Shown in pieces: positions 8,895 to 17,078 of a stretch of DNA of 64,000 nucleotides. The stretch covers positions 94,517 to 158,516 of the forward strand of contig NZ_KB906969.1 in assembly GCF_000381745.1 (NCBI RefSeq), in the 5' to 3' direction. A program made the translations under genes and the position numbers. The DNA is from Psychromonas ossibalaenae ATCC BAA-1528 (GTDB lineage: Bacteria; Pseudomonadota; Gammaproteobacteria; Enterobacterales; Psychromonadaceae). Numbering within the stretch: position 1 is the stretch's first letter; every line of letters starts with the position of its first letter. The notes under the pieces are model-generated. The model did not search any database. It had not been told where the DNA came from and worked only from the letters and a program-made list of their open reading frames with translations.

Positions 8895-10055
8895 ATGATC
8901 CCCTACGGTAAACAAGACATTAATCAGCAAGATATCGACGCAGTCATTGATGTCTTGCGATCTGATTTTCTAACTCAAGGCCCTAAGGTACCTCTTTTTG
9001 AAAAAACCATAAATTCAGTCTGCAGCTCTCAATATGCCGTTGCCGTTAACTCTGCAACTTCTGCACTGCACATAGCCTGCCTTGCGCTCGGGGTTAGTCA
9101 AGGAGATCTAGTCTGGACAACACCTATCACCTTTGTGGCTTCTGCAAACTGTGCTTTGTACTGTGGTGCGAGCATCGATTTTGTCGACATTGATCCAGAT
9201 ACCTATAACCTTTGCCCAATACAATTAGAAAAAAAATTACAGCAGACTAAACAGCTAAAACAGCCTCTACCAAAAGTTGTCATTCCTGTTCATCTATGCG
9301 GCCAGTCTTGCGATATGCAGGCAATCCACCAGCTCAGCTTAGAATATGGCTTTTCTATTATTGAAGATGCATCTCATGCCATTGGTGGAAAATATCAAGA
9401 GCACCCGATAGGTAATTGTTTATATAGTGATATAACCATTTTCAGCTTTCACCCGGTAAAGATTATTACCACAGCTGAAGGTGGAGCGGCAACAACTAAC
9501 GATCCACAGCTGGCTGATAAAATGGCCTTGTTTCGCAGCCACGGCATTACTCGTGATGAAAATTTAATGACAGAGCCCTCTCACGGCGCCTGGTATTACC
9601 AGCAGATTGAATTAGGTTTTAACTACCGCATGACAGAGCTGCAGGCGGCGCTTGGAATCAGCCAGCTGTCGAGGATAAATGAATTCATTTCTGAACGTAT
9701 TCAATTAGCTGAAGTATATAATCAGCAGTTAAAAAAACTGCCTATAACCCTTCCTAAGCAGTTGAAAGAAAGCAGTTCATCCTGGCATCTCTATGTTATT
9801 CAACTGCAGCTGGGTAAAATAACTAAAACACACCAGCAGGTATTTGAGCAGTTAAGATCATCGGGAATAGGAGTAAATCTACACTATATCCCTGTTCATA
9901 TTCAGCCCTATTACCAGGAATTAGGTTTTAAACCTGGTCAGTTTCCTGTTGCTGAAAGTTACTACCGGCAGGCTATAAGCCTGCCGCTGTTTCATCATAT
10001 GAGTGAAAAACAGTTTAAAAGAGTAGTTAATACACTGACAGACATACTGGAGTAG
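8895..10055 (+). CDS. pseC: UDP-4-amino-4,6-dideoxy-N-acetyl-beta-L-altrosamine transaminase
   Basis: Second pathway enzyme: PLP-dependent transfer of an amino group from glutamate to C4 of the PseB product. The 386 residues are a DegT/DnrJ/EryC1 (class V-like) aminotransferase; the PLP lysine is Lys189 in SFHPVKIITTAEGG, and EDASHAIGGKYQ carries the Asp that contacts the cofactor ring nitrogen. The start MIPYGKQDI resembles PseC proteins. It follows pseB by 18 bases. Paralogues making other amino sugars exist, but next to pseB, pseG and pseI the PseC assignment is secure. Confidence 0.93.
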   Translation: MIPYGKQDINQQDIDAVIDVLRSDFLTQGPKVPLFEKTINSVCSSQYAVAVNSATSALHIACLALGVSQGDLVWTTPITFVASANCALYCGASIDFVDIDPDTYNLCPIQLEKKLQQTKQLKQPLPKVVIPVHLCGQSCDMQAIHQLSLEYGFSIIEDASHAIGGKYQEHPIGNCLYSDITIFSFHPVKIITTAEGGAATTNDPQLADKMALFRSHGITRDENLMTEPSHGAWYYQQIELGFNYRMTELQAALGISQLSRINEFISERIQLAEVYNQQLKKLPITLPKQLKESSSSWHLYVIQLQLGKITKTHQQVFEQLRSSGIGVNLHYIPVHIQPYYQELGFKPGQFPVAESYYRQAISLPLFHHMSEKQFKRVVNTLTDILE

Positions 10056-10058
10056 ATA

Positions 10059-10613
10059 ATGTTAAAAACCCCATTATTAACCGGGAAGCAGATTTACTTA
10101 AAAGCACTGATGCAGACAGATGTCACAGATGAATATGTACAGTGGTTAAATGATTCCAGCATCAATCAGTTTTTAGAATCCCGTTATCAGACACAAACTG
10201 CAGCATCTTGCCGGCATTTTGTTGGTGAATTGCAGTCACAAAATAACAACTGTTTTTGGGGCATCTATTGTAATCAAAGCAAACAGCATATCGGCAATAT
10301 AAAACTGGGACCAGTTAACAAACTTTATCAGCGTGCCACAATCGGTTTATTAATTGGCAATAAGTCTTATTGGGGAAAAGGAATTGCCACTGAAGCAATT
10401 AACTTGGTAAGTGACTTTGCATTTCAGAAGCTGAGTTTGCATAAAATAGATGCCGGCTGCTACGTCTCAAACCAAGGCTCAAAAAAGGCCTTTCTTAAAG
10501 CGGGTTATCAGGTCGAAGGGCTTTTAAAAGACCACTTTTTTTATCAGAATAAGTTTGAACATTGTGTACTGTTAGGCAAAATATGTGAAAATTCACAAAA
10601 GGACACGCAATGA
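10059..10613 (+). CDS. pseH: GNAT N-acetyltransferase, probable PseH
   Basis: A 184-residue GNAT-family protein of the RimJ/RimL type. The acetyl-CoA pyrophosphate loop is visible as GNKSYWGKGIATEA, followed by the NxGSKKAFLKAGYQ segment of motif B. In the pseudaminic acid route PseH acetylates the 4-amino group made by PseC, and this is the only acetyltransferase in the cluster, placed right after pseC with a 3-base gap. That makes PseH the best reading. The fold cannot show the acceptor, and because formyltransferases are also encoded here, it is possible that acetyl is not the final group at this position. Its stop overlaps the next start by four bases. Confidence 0.75.
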   Translation: MLKTPLLTGKQIYLKALMQTDVTDEYVQWLNDSSINQFLESRYQTQTAASCRHFVGELQSQNNNCFWGIYCNQSKQHIGNIKLGPVNKLYQRATIGLLIGNKSYWGKGIATEAINLVSDFAFQKLSLHKIDAGCYVSNQGSKKAFLKAGYQVEGLLKDHFFYQNKFEHCVLLGKICENSQKDTQ

Positions 10614-11473
10614 AGCTGGCACTGGGCACAGTTCAATTTGGTTTAGATTACGGCATCACCAACCTAGATGGAAAAATAACCAATAGTGAAGCGAACAAGA
10701 TAATCAAGAGAGCTGACAAAGCAAACATTTCACTATTTGATACAGCCTGTGTTTACGGGGATAGCGAAAACCGTTTAGGTAAATTAACCCAAGGTTACCC
10801 ACAGTTTAAGTTTATTAGTAAATTTTCGACAACAGCAAAAGAAACCATTAATATCAGTAAAACCCTGCATAGCTCTCTCGAGAAACTAAACTGCTCTTCA
10901 CTTTATGGTTTGTTATTTCATGATGAAAATGATCTATTAAGCCCTCAAGGCTCTGGTTATTATCAGCAGTTAACTGATTTGAAAGCACAAGGTAAAATTC
11001 AGAAAATTGGCGCTTCATTTTATACACAACAAGCATTAGAGAAAGCTCTTGAACAATATCAGCTAGACCTTATTCAGATCCCGGCAAGCTGTCTTGATCA
11101 GCGCTTCCAGCAGAGCGGCTTGTTACAAGAAGTACAAAAACAAAATATTGAGGTGCATGCCCGCTCACTATTTTTACAAGGTTTACTGCTTAGTCAGAAT
11201 ACTAACTTACCCGCTTCACTGCAGAAATTCATGCCCGAATTAGAGTTTTATTTCACCACGGCAAAGCGCTTAAATTTAACACCATTACAGCTTGCTTTAG
11301 CTTATTTAATACAAACCGACGAAATTAATTATGGTGTTGTCGGCTGTCAAAACTCACAACAACTTTTAGAGATCATTAATGCTTACAGTGAAATGCAGCA
11401 AAAAGAACTAAATATCAACTTTAATTCACTAGCCGTCACTAATGAGCTATTAGTAAATCCAGCCCTCTGGTAG
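10610..11473 (+). CDS. Aldo/keto reductase family protein
   Basis: A 287-residue aldo/keto reductase-like protein. The family pattern is visible: MKLALGTVQFGLDYG at the N-terminus, FDTACVYGDSE (catalytic Asp/Tyr region), the LLFHDEND segment holding the active-site His position, and VVGCQNSQQLLE near the NADPH-binding C-terminus. Proteins like this occur in several nonulosonic acid and surface-sugar loci, but no step of the standard pseudaminic pathway needs one. It may reduce a sugar precursor or a side chain that decorates the sugar. Its start overlaps the upstream GNAT gene by four bases, so it is translated as part of the operon. The substrate is unknown. Confidence 0.8.
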   Translation: MKLALGTVQFGLDYGITNLDGKITNSEANKIIKRADKANISLFDTACVYGDSENRLGKLTQGYPQFKFISKFSTTAKETINISKTLHSSLEKLNCSSLYGLLFHDENDLLSPQGSGYYQQLTDLKAQGKIQKIGASFYTQQALEKALEQYQLDLIQIPASCLDQRFQQSGLLQEVQKQNIEVHARSLFLQGLLLSQNTNLPASLQKFMPELEFYFTTAKRLNLTPLQLALAYLIQTDEINYGVVGCQNSQQLLEIINAYSEMQQKELNINFNSLAVTNELLVNPALW

Positions 11474-11497
11474 TAACAATAAAACGAGGAAATAAAA

Positions 11498-12259
11498 ATG
11501 AAAGTGGTTGCAATTGTTCAGGCTAGATGCAGTTCTACTCGCCTGCCGAATAAAGTATTAAAAAAAATACTCGGCAAACCTATGCTGCAGCAGCAGATTG
11601 AGCGTATTCAGCGCAGCAGATTAATTGACAAACTGGTCATAGCAACCTCAACGAAGACTGAAGACGAAGGTATTGTGGATTTATGCCGACAGCTTAATGT
11701 CAGCTGCTTTACTGGAAGTCTAAATAATGTTTTAGAACGCTATTATCGAGCAGCTGGAGAATACAAGGCAGATGTTATTGTACGTTTAACTGGGGACTGC
11801 CCTCTGACAGATGCGGCAGTTATTGACCAAGTTATCAAAAAACACCTTAACTCAAACAATGACTACACATCTAATATAGATCCAGAAACCTTTCCTGACG
11901 GATTAGATGTTGAAGTATTTAACTATAAGACATTACAACAAGCGGAGTTAAAAGCTAAAAAACCGTCTGAATTAGAGCATGTCACGCCATATATACGAAA
12001 TAATAAAGAGTTTATAAAGGGCTCCCTGCAGTCTTCACAAAACTATAGTCAATATCGATGGACTGTTGATGAACCTGAAGACTTAGAGTTTGTAACCCAG
12101 ATCTATCAGCAGCTGGGAAGTACCGGGCAGTATTTTGATGCCGATAAAATCTACCAGCTGTTAGAAGAGCACCCGGAATTATTAACGATAAATCAAAACC
12201 TTATTCGTAATGAAGGCCTGCTCAACTCATTAAAAGAAGATAAATTACAGGAAAATTAA
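11498..12259 (+). CDS. pseF: SpsF-type cytidylyltransferase, likely CMP-pseudaminate synthetase
   Basis: A 253-residue nucleotidyltransferase of the SpsF (COG1861) kind. It has the N-terminal nucleotide-binding signature VAIVQARCSSTRLPNKVL and the metal-binding LTGDCPLTD motif. In nonulosonic acid loci this family takes the place of the classic PseF/NeuA enzyme, activating the sugar with CTP. No other cytidylyltransferase is present in this cluster, which supports that role. The conserved WTVDEPEDLEFV near residue 190 is typical of SpsF proteins. The exact sugar acceptor is inferred from context; SpsF proteins in other clusters have unproven substrates. Confidence 0.75.
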   Translation: MKVVAIVQARCSSTRLPNKVLKKILGKPMLQQQIERIQRSRLIDKLVIATSTKTEDEGIVDLCRQLNVSCFTGSLNNVLERYYRAAGEYKADVIVRLTGDCPLTDAAVIDQVIKKHLNSNNDYTSNIDPETFPDGLDVEVFNYKTLQQAELKAKKPSELEHVTPYIRNNKEFIKGSLQSSQNYSQYRWTVDEPEDLEFVTQIYQQLGSTGQYFDADKIYQLLEEHPELLTINQNLIRNEGLLNSLKEDKLQEN

Positions 12260-12261
12260 AT

Positions 12262-13548
12262 ATGAGCCGCTATCAACACTCAGAAGAGTTATTAACGAGA
12301 GCATTACAAACGATCCCTTTAGGCTCACAAACTTTTTCAAAAAGCAAAACACAATTTCCCGAGGGAGCTTCGCCCTTCTTTTTAGAAAAAGGCAAAGGCT
12401 CAAAGGTCTGGGATGTAGACGGTAATGAATATATTGATTTCATGAACGGCCTGTTGTGTGTCTCCATCGGTTATGCCGACGATGAAGTTAATAATGCCGT
12501 CTGTACACAGATTCAGAACGGCACAAGTTTTTCATTACCTCACCGGCTAGAGATGGAAGTCGCTGAAAAGTTAGTTGAGATGATTCCTTGTGCTGAAAAA
12601 GTCCGTTTTGGCAAAAACGGCACAGATGCCACTTCTGGTGCAATTCGTCTAGCACGAGCTTATACCAATAAAGAGATGATATTAGTATGCGGTTATCACG
12701 GCTGGCAGGACTGGTATATAGGCTCAACAAGCAGAAACTTAGGCGTACCGGAATCAACCAGAGCGCTAACAAAAACCTTTGTCTATAACGATATTGAATC
12801 ACTTAAGCGCTTAACTGCCTTATACAAAGGTAAAGTCGCGGCTATTATTATGGAGCCGATGAATGTTGAGTTTCCAAATCCAGGTTATCTTGAATCAGTA
12901 CAGCAGATAGCCAAAGAGGAAGGCATTGTTTTCATATTTGATGAAACCATTACCGGCTGCCGTTTTGCTAAAGGTGGTGCTCAAGAGTTGTTTAATATTA
13001 CGCCAGATTTGGCAACCTTTGGAAAAGGGCTGGCAAATGGTTTTCCGCTTTCAGCAGTCGTTGGCAAATCTGAAATAATGGATCTGATGGAAGATATTTT
13101 CTTTTCCGGCACCTTTGCTGGTGAAACAGCCTCACTTGCGGCGGCCAAAGTTGTGCTCGAAAAAGTTGAAAAATTAGATACCCCGACAGCTCTAAGAAAA
13201 ACAGGTGAATACCTGCTGACCAACCTGAATAAATTAATTATTGATCTAGAGTGTCAGTCATTTTTAAAAACAGCAGGCCATCCCTCCTGGTCATTTCTAA
13301 TGATCCAGGATACTGAGCCCTACTCAAGCTTTGAAATCAAGACACTGTTTATGCAGGAGGTATTACAACGAGGTATTCTAACCTTCGGCACCCATAACAT
13401 CAGTTATTCACACAGTGTCGAAGATATCGATACTTTACTCTCTTGTTATAAGCAGGTATTTCCTATTTTAAAAGAGGCGATAGAAACACAAACAGTTAAA
13501 GAAAAACTGAACTGCAAAGTATTACAGCCTCTATTTAAGGTGAGATAA
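12262..13548 (+). CDS. Class III aminotransferase (glutamate-1-semialdehyde aminomutase-like)
   Basis: A 428-residue PLP enzyme of the class III aminotransferase/HemL family. Visible landmarks are the KNGTDATSGAIRLARAYT segment, the EPMN motif, FDETITGCRF with the PLP-ring Asp, and the Schiff-base lysine Lys255 in TFGKGLANGFP. HemL itself makes 5-aminolevulinate, but a housekeeping hemL would not be expected inside a sugar operon, and similar HemL-like enzymes are found in surface-polysaccharide loci where they probably aminate a keto or aldehyde side-group precursor. It begins two bases after the cytidylyltransferase gene and ends two bases before pseG. The reaction is unknown. Confidence 0.8.
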   Translation: MSRYQHSEELLTRALQTIPLGSQTFSKSKTQFPEGASPFFLEKGKGSKVWDVDGNEYIDFMNGLLCVSIGYADDEVNNAVCTQIQNGTSFSLPHRLEMEVAEKLVEMIPCAEKVRFGKNGTDATSGAIRLARAYTNKEMILVCGYHGWQDWYIGSTSRNLGVPESTRALTKTFVYNDIESLKRLTALYKGKVAAIIMEPMNVEFPNPGYLESVQQIAKEEGIVFIFDETITGCRFAKGGAQELFNITPDLATFGKGLANGFPLSAVVGKSEIMDLMEDIFFSGTFAGETASLAAAKVVLEKVEKLDTPTALRKTGEYLLTNLNKLIIDLECQSFLKTAGHPSWSFLMIQDTEPYSSFEIKTLFMQEVLQRGILTFGTHNISYSHSVEDIDTLLSCYKQVFPILKEAIETQTVKEKLNCKVLQPLFKVR

Positions 13549-13550
13549 TA

Positions 13551-14630
13551 ATGCTGAATATTGCCTTTCGAGCAGACTCTTCTTATGAAATTGGTACTGG
13601 TCATATTATGCGCTGCTTAACGCTTGCTTTAGCAGTCCAAAAAAAACATAAAGCCAATATCTACTTTTTCACTCGTAAAAACAGCGGCAGTATAAACAGC
13701 TTAATAACAGATGCAGGCTTTTACCTCGTAGAGATGAAAGCCTCAGAAAAAATCAATAACCCAGCCTTGAGCCATTCAGCCTGGTTAGGCGCTGCACAGG
13801 AAGAGGATGCAGAAGAGTTTATTAAGTTATGCAATAAGCGCCGTTTTGATCTTCTTATTATTGACCACTATGCCATTGACAGAAAGTGGCATCAGCTAGT
13901 TAATAAACAAACAAAAGAGATAGCAGTCATTGATGATCTCGGAGATCGTTACCTGCAATGTGATTATCTACTGGATCAAACATTTAACTGCCCGGATCAT
14001 AAATATAATAAACTTGTCAGCCGTAACTGTGTTCAGATGCTGGGCACAAAATTCGCTCTATTACGGGATGAATTTCAACATCAGCCTCAAAAACAGCCGG
14101 CAAATACAGCTTCAAAACTGTTAGTTATGTTTGGAGGAACGGATCCGGACAATCTCACTCTGCAGGCATTAACTCAGCTCAATCAACGAACCGATATTGA
14201 TAAAATTACAATCATTATGGGAAGAGCTGCTTTACATATCGATAGTGTGGTTCAGTTTATAGAAAAGCAGAATAATATAATAACCTTTGATTTACAGATA
14301 AGCCCGGAAAATATTGCAGTATTAATGTCAGAAGCAGACCTTGCTGTCGGTGCTGCAGGCACCACCTCATGGGAGCGCTGCGCAGCAGGATTACCCACGG
14401 TGGTAATTATCCAGGCAGAAAATCAAAGGCAGATCGCATCTGAATTAAATAATCTGCAAATAATCACTTATCTCGAAGCAAAACAGATAAAAACGCTACT
14501 AAATAAACAGGTGACAGAGTGGATTAGCAATCCAGCCAAACTACAGGCATCGATTAACAACGGACAAAAAATTTGTGATGGTTATGGCGCCTCACGAGTC
14601 ATAAACAGGATTTTTAATCATGAACAATAA
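13551..14630 (+). CDS. pseG: UDP-2,4-diacetamido-2,4,6-trideoxy-beta-L-altropyranose hydrolase
   Basis: Removes UDP from the diacetamido sugar to release the substrate of PseI. The 359 residues resemble a GT-B-like hydrolase: N-terminal RADSSYEIGTGHIMRC with the conserved Gly-x-His, the IDHYAIDRKW and IDDLGDR segments, and the C-terminal UDP-binding region with MFGGTDPDN and GAAGTTSWERCAAG. These are hallmarks of PseG. It sits between the aminotransferase and the first formyltransferase, overlapping the latter by 11 bases. If the acyl groups are altered before this step, the enzyme must tolerate them. Confidence 0.9.
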   Translation: MLNIAFRADSSYEIGTGHIMRCLTLALAVQKKHKANIYFFTRKNSGSINSLITDAGFYLVEMKASEKINNPALSHSAWLGAAQEEDAEEFIKLCNKRRFDLLIIDHYAIDRKWHQLVNKQTKEIAVIDDLGDRYLQCDYLLDQTFNCPDHKYNKLVSRNCVQMLGTKFALLRDEFQHQPQKQPANTASKLLVMFGGTDPDNLTLQALTQLNQRTDIDKITIIMGRAALHIDSVVQFIEKQNNIITFDLQISPENIAVLMSEADLAVGAAGTTSWERCAAGLPTVVIIQAENQRQIASELNNLQIITYLEAKQIKTLLNKQVTEWISNPAKLQASINNGQKICDGYGASRVINRIFNHEQ

Positions 14631-15315
14631 CTATGTTGTTGCCACAATAAAAGAGTGGAATATAAGCCAGTATGAACAGCAGAAAAAAAAGCTGCCTGGA
14701 ACTTGGCACCTTATATCCACTCCAGAGCAGCTGACAATTGAACAGCTCAGAAAAATAAACCCTCGTTATGTCTTTTTTCCCCACTGGAGCTGGATCGTCA
14801 GTGAAGAAATATTAAATGAGTTTGAATGTGTCTGTTTTCATATGACGGATTTACCATTTGGACGCGGCGGAAGCCCGTTACAAAATCTGATTCAACGAGG
14901 CTATAAAGAAACACAATTAACCGCATTAAAAATGAATAAACAGCTTGATGCTGGAGATATTTATTTAAAGCACCCTCTTAATCTGAGCGGCAGTGCCGCA
15001 GATATCTTTTTAAAAGCAGCTCAGTTAACTTTTATAATGATAAAACAAATTGTAACATCAGAGCCGGCAGCATCACCACAGCAGGGACAAGTTGTTGAGT
15101 TTAAACGGAGAACACCTGCACAAAGTGAAATACCTAAAAATTTAACGATCGAACAAATTTATAATCATATACGCATGCTGGATGCAGAAAGTTATCCCAA
15201 GGCATTTATCGATTATGGTGACTTTAGAATTGAATTTAAAAATGCATCAATCAATGAACAACAAACCCTTACAGCGCAGATAATACTCTCGCCCAAAAAA
15301 CAGATTGAGAAATAA
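14620..15315 (+). CDS. Formyltransferase-fold protein, first of two in the sugar cluster
   Basis: A 231-residue protein of the methionyl-tRNA formyltransferase fold, far shorter than Fmt and lacking its tRNA-binding domain. The core signature is present as FHMTDLPFGRGGSPLQ (compare NVHGSLLPRWRGAAP of Fmt) and LDAGDIYLK, which hold the catalytic His and Asp positions. The Asn two residues before the His is replaced by Cys. Sugar N-formyltransferases use N10-formyl-tetrahydrofolate to formylate an amino group; here the likely acceptor is the amino sugar or the nonulosonic acid, inferred only from position between pseG and pseI. A second, divergent copy lies at the end of the operon. Confidence 0.75.
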   Translation: MNNNYVVATIKEWNISQYEQQKKKLPGTWHLISTPEQLTIEQLRKINPRYVFFPHWSWIVSEEILNEFECVCFHMTDLPFGRGGSPLQNLIQRGYKETQLTALKMNKQLDAGDIYLKHPLNLSGSAADIFLKAAQLTFIMIKQIVTSEPAASPQQGQVVEFKRRTPAQSEIPKNLTIEQIYNHIRMLDAESYPKAFIDYGDFRIEFKNASINEQQTLTAQIILSPKKQIEK

Positions 15316-15319
15316 GCAG

Positions 15320-16378
15320 ATGATTAAAAACTATATTGAAATTGATGGTAAAAAAATTGGTCCCGATCACAAACCCTATATCATTGCAGAGCTTTCAGCT
15401 AACCATAATGGTGATATCAATAAAGCGTTACAAACAATCGAAGAAGCTGCCAAATGCGGTGCGGATGCTATAAAAATTCAAAGCTATACAGCCGATACCA
15501 TGACTATCAATTGTGATAAAGATGACTTTCAAATTAAAGGCGGTTTATGGGATGGTTATAAGCTTTACGATCTTTATCAGGAAGCACACACTCCTTTTAA
15601 ATGGCATTCACAGCTTTTTGCAAAAGCAAAAGAAGTGGGTATAACCCTATTTTCAACACCATTTGATGAAACAGCCGTTGAATTACTTGAATCACTCGAT
15701 ACACCCGCTTATAAAATTGCTTCATTTGAGATGACGGATCTGCCTTTAATAAAACGAGTAGCAGAAACAGGCAAACCAATGATTATCTCTACAGGCATGG
15801 CAGATTATGCGGAGATTAAAGAAGCCATTACTACCGCAAGAAAGCATGGCTGTAACGAGTTAGTCATCTTACACTGCATTAGCGCTTATCCTGCTCCCTA
15901 TGAGCAGGCAAATTTAGCAACGATAAAAGATATATCGCAGCAGTTTGAGGTCATATCAGGTTTATCCGATCATACCCTAGGCACAGCCGTTTCCATTGCA
16001 GCTGTTACCCTAGGCGCCTGTGTTATCGAAAAACACTTTACCCTAGACAGAAATGATAAAGGGCCTGATTCAGCATTTTCTATTGAGCCTGAAGAGCTAA
16101 AACAGCTTGTTAGAGACACTGAAATTGCGCAGCAGGCAATTGGCCTGGCTGGTTATGAACGCAAACCCATTGAACATGCTAGTTTAACATTTAGGCGTTC
16201 ACTCTATTTTGTTCAAGATATTAAACAAGGGGAAATAATCGCAGAAGCTCATATCAGGCGCATTCGACCAGGTTTTGGACTGGCACCTAAATATTATGAC
16301 CAGATTATCGGTAAAAAATGTAAACAGGACATTAAGCGTGGGACAGCAGTGCAGTGGGAGTTAATAGATGACAAATAA
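15320..16378 (+). CDS. pseI: Pseudaminic acid synthase
   Basis: Condenses the six-carbon diacylamino sugar with phosphoenolpyruvate to give the nine-carbon pseudaminic acid. The 352-residue product shows the NeuB/PseI pattern: PYIIAELSANHNGD at the N-terminus, KIQSYTADTMT, the FSTPFD motif, and a C-terminal SAF (antifreeze-like) domain from about residue 290 (RRSLYFVQDIKQGE, then RIRPGFGLAPKYYD). ELSANHNG favours PseI over sialate or legionaminate synthases. The frame opens at a TTG at 15305, but the ATG at 15320 gives the expected N-terminus. The end overlaps the deacetylase start by 11 bases. Confidence 0.92.
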   Translation: MIKNYIEIDGKKIGPDHKPYIIAELSANHNGDINKALQTIEEAAKCGADAIKIQSYTADTMTINCDKDDFQIKGGLWDGYKLYDLYQEAHTPFKWHSQLFAKAKEVGITLFSTPFDETAVELLESLDTPAYKIASFEMTDLPLIKRVAETGKPMIISTGMADYAEIKEAITTARKHGCNELVILHCISAYPAPYEQANLATIKDISQQFEVISGLSDHTLGTAVSIAAVTLGACVIEKHFTLDRNDKGPDSAFSIEPEELKQLVRDTEIAQQAIGLAGYERKPIEHASLTFRRSLYFVQDIKQGEIIAEAHIRRIRPGFGLAPKYYDQIIGKKCKQDIKRGTAVQWELIDDK

Positions 16379-17042
16379 CAGAGTATTAGTCGTAGCAGCA
16401 CACGCTGATGATGAAGCATTAGGCTGTGCCGGCACGCTGGCTAAACACACAGCATCAGGCGATCAGGTTAGCATCATTTTTATGACGGACGGCGTTTCAT
16501 CTCGGTATCCATCAAACACTGAGCAGTCGCAGGCAAGAAGTGATGCGAAATTAAAAGCAATGGAACTGCTTGGAATCACTAATATTTATCAGCATTCATT
16601 TCCAGATAATAAAATGGACAGTGTGCCCCTGCTTGATATTGTGCAGGTTGTAGAGCAGACAATCTCCGATATTCAACCTACAATTATTTACACTCATTTT
16701 GCTTCTGATCTGAATATTGATCATAGAGTAACCCATAATGCAGTGATGACAGCCTGCAGACCTCAAAAAACAAGCTCAGTTAAAACGATTTTATCCTTTG
16801 AAGTATTATCCAGCACAGAGTGGAACTCACCTTCTCAAACGGCTTTTACTCCTCAATATATAGTGGACATCACTAACTTCTGGGCAGTAAAAGAAAAAGT
16901 ACTGAATTGTTATCAGGAGGAGCTGCGGGTTTTCCCGCATAGCCGCAGTTTACAGTGTATAGAAGCACTCGCGACTTTGCGCGGCGCAACGCACGGATTA
17001 AATAAAGCAGAAGCATTTTTTGTAGAAAGAATAATAAATTAG
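16368..17042 (+). CDS. PIG-L (LmbE) family zinc deacetylase
   Basis: A 224-residue protein of the PIG-L/LmbE family, zinc enzymes that remove N-acetyl groups from sugars. The catalytic AHADDEALG motif (residues 11-19, with the Asp base and zinc ligands) and the distal zinc motif in THFASDLNIDHRVTHNAV are intact, so an active enzyme is expected. It is encoded right after pseI and followed by a formyltransferase, suggesting an acetyl group is removed so another acyl group can be put on. Whether it works on the free nonulosonic acid, the CMP-sugar or a UDP-sugar cannot be read from the sequence. It is not part of the standard pseudaminic pathway. Confidence 0.85.
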   Translation: MTNNRVLVVAAHADDEALGCAGTLAKHTASGDQVSIIFMTDGVSSRYPSNTEQSQARSDAKLKAMELLGITNIYQHSFPDNKMDSVPLLDIVQVVEQTISDIQPTIIYTHFASDLNIDHRVTHNAVMTACRPQKTSSVKTILSFEVLSSTEWNSPSQTAFTPQYIVDITNFWAVKEKVLNCYQEELRVFPHSRSLQCIEALATLRGATHGLNKAEAFFVERIIN

Positions 17043-17078
17043 CAACTGTTGGATATAAGCAATGCATTGGAAATTAAA

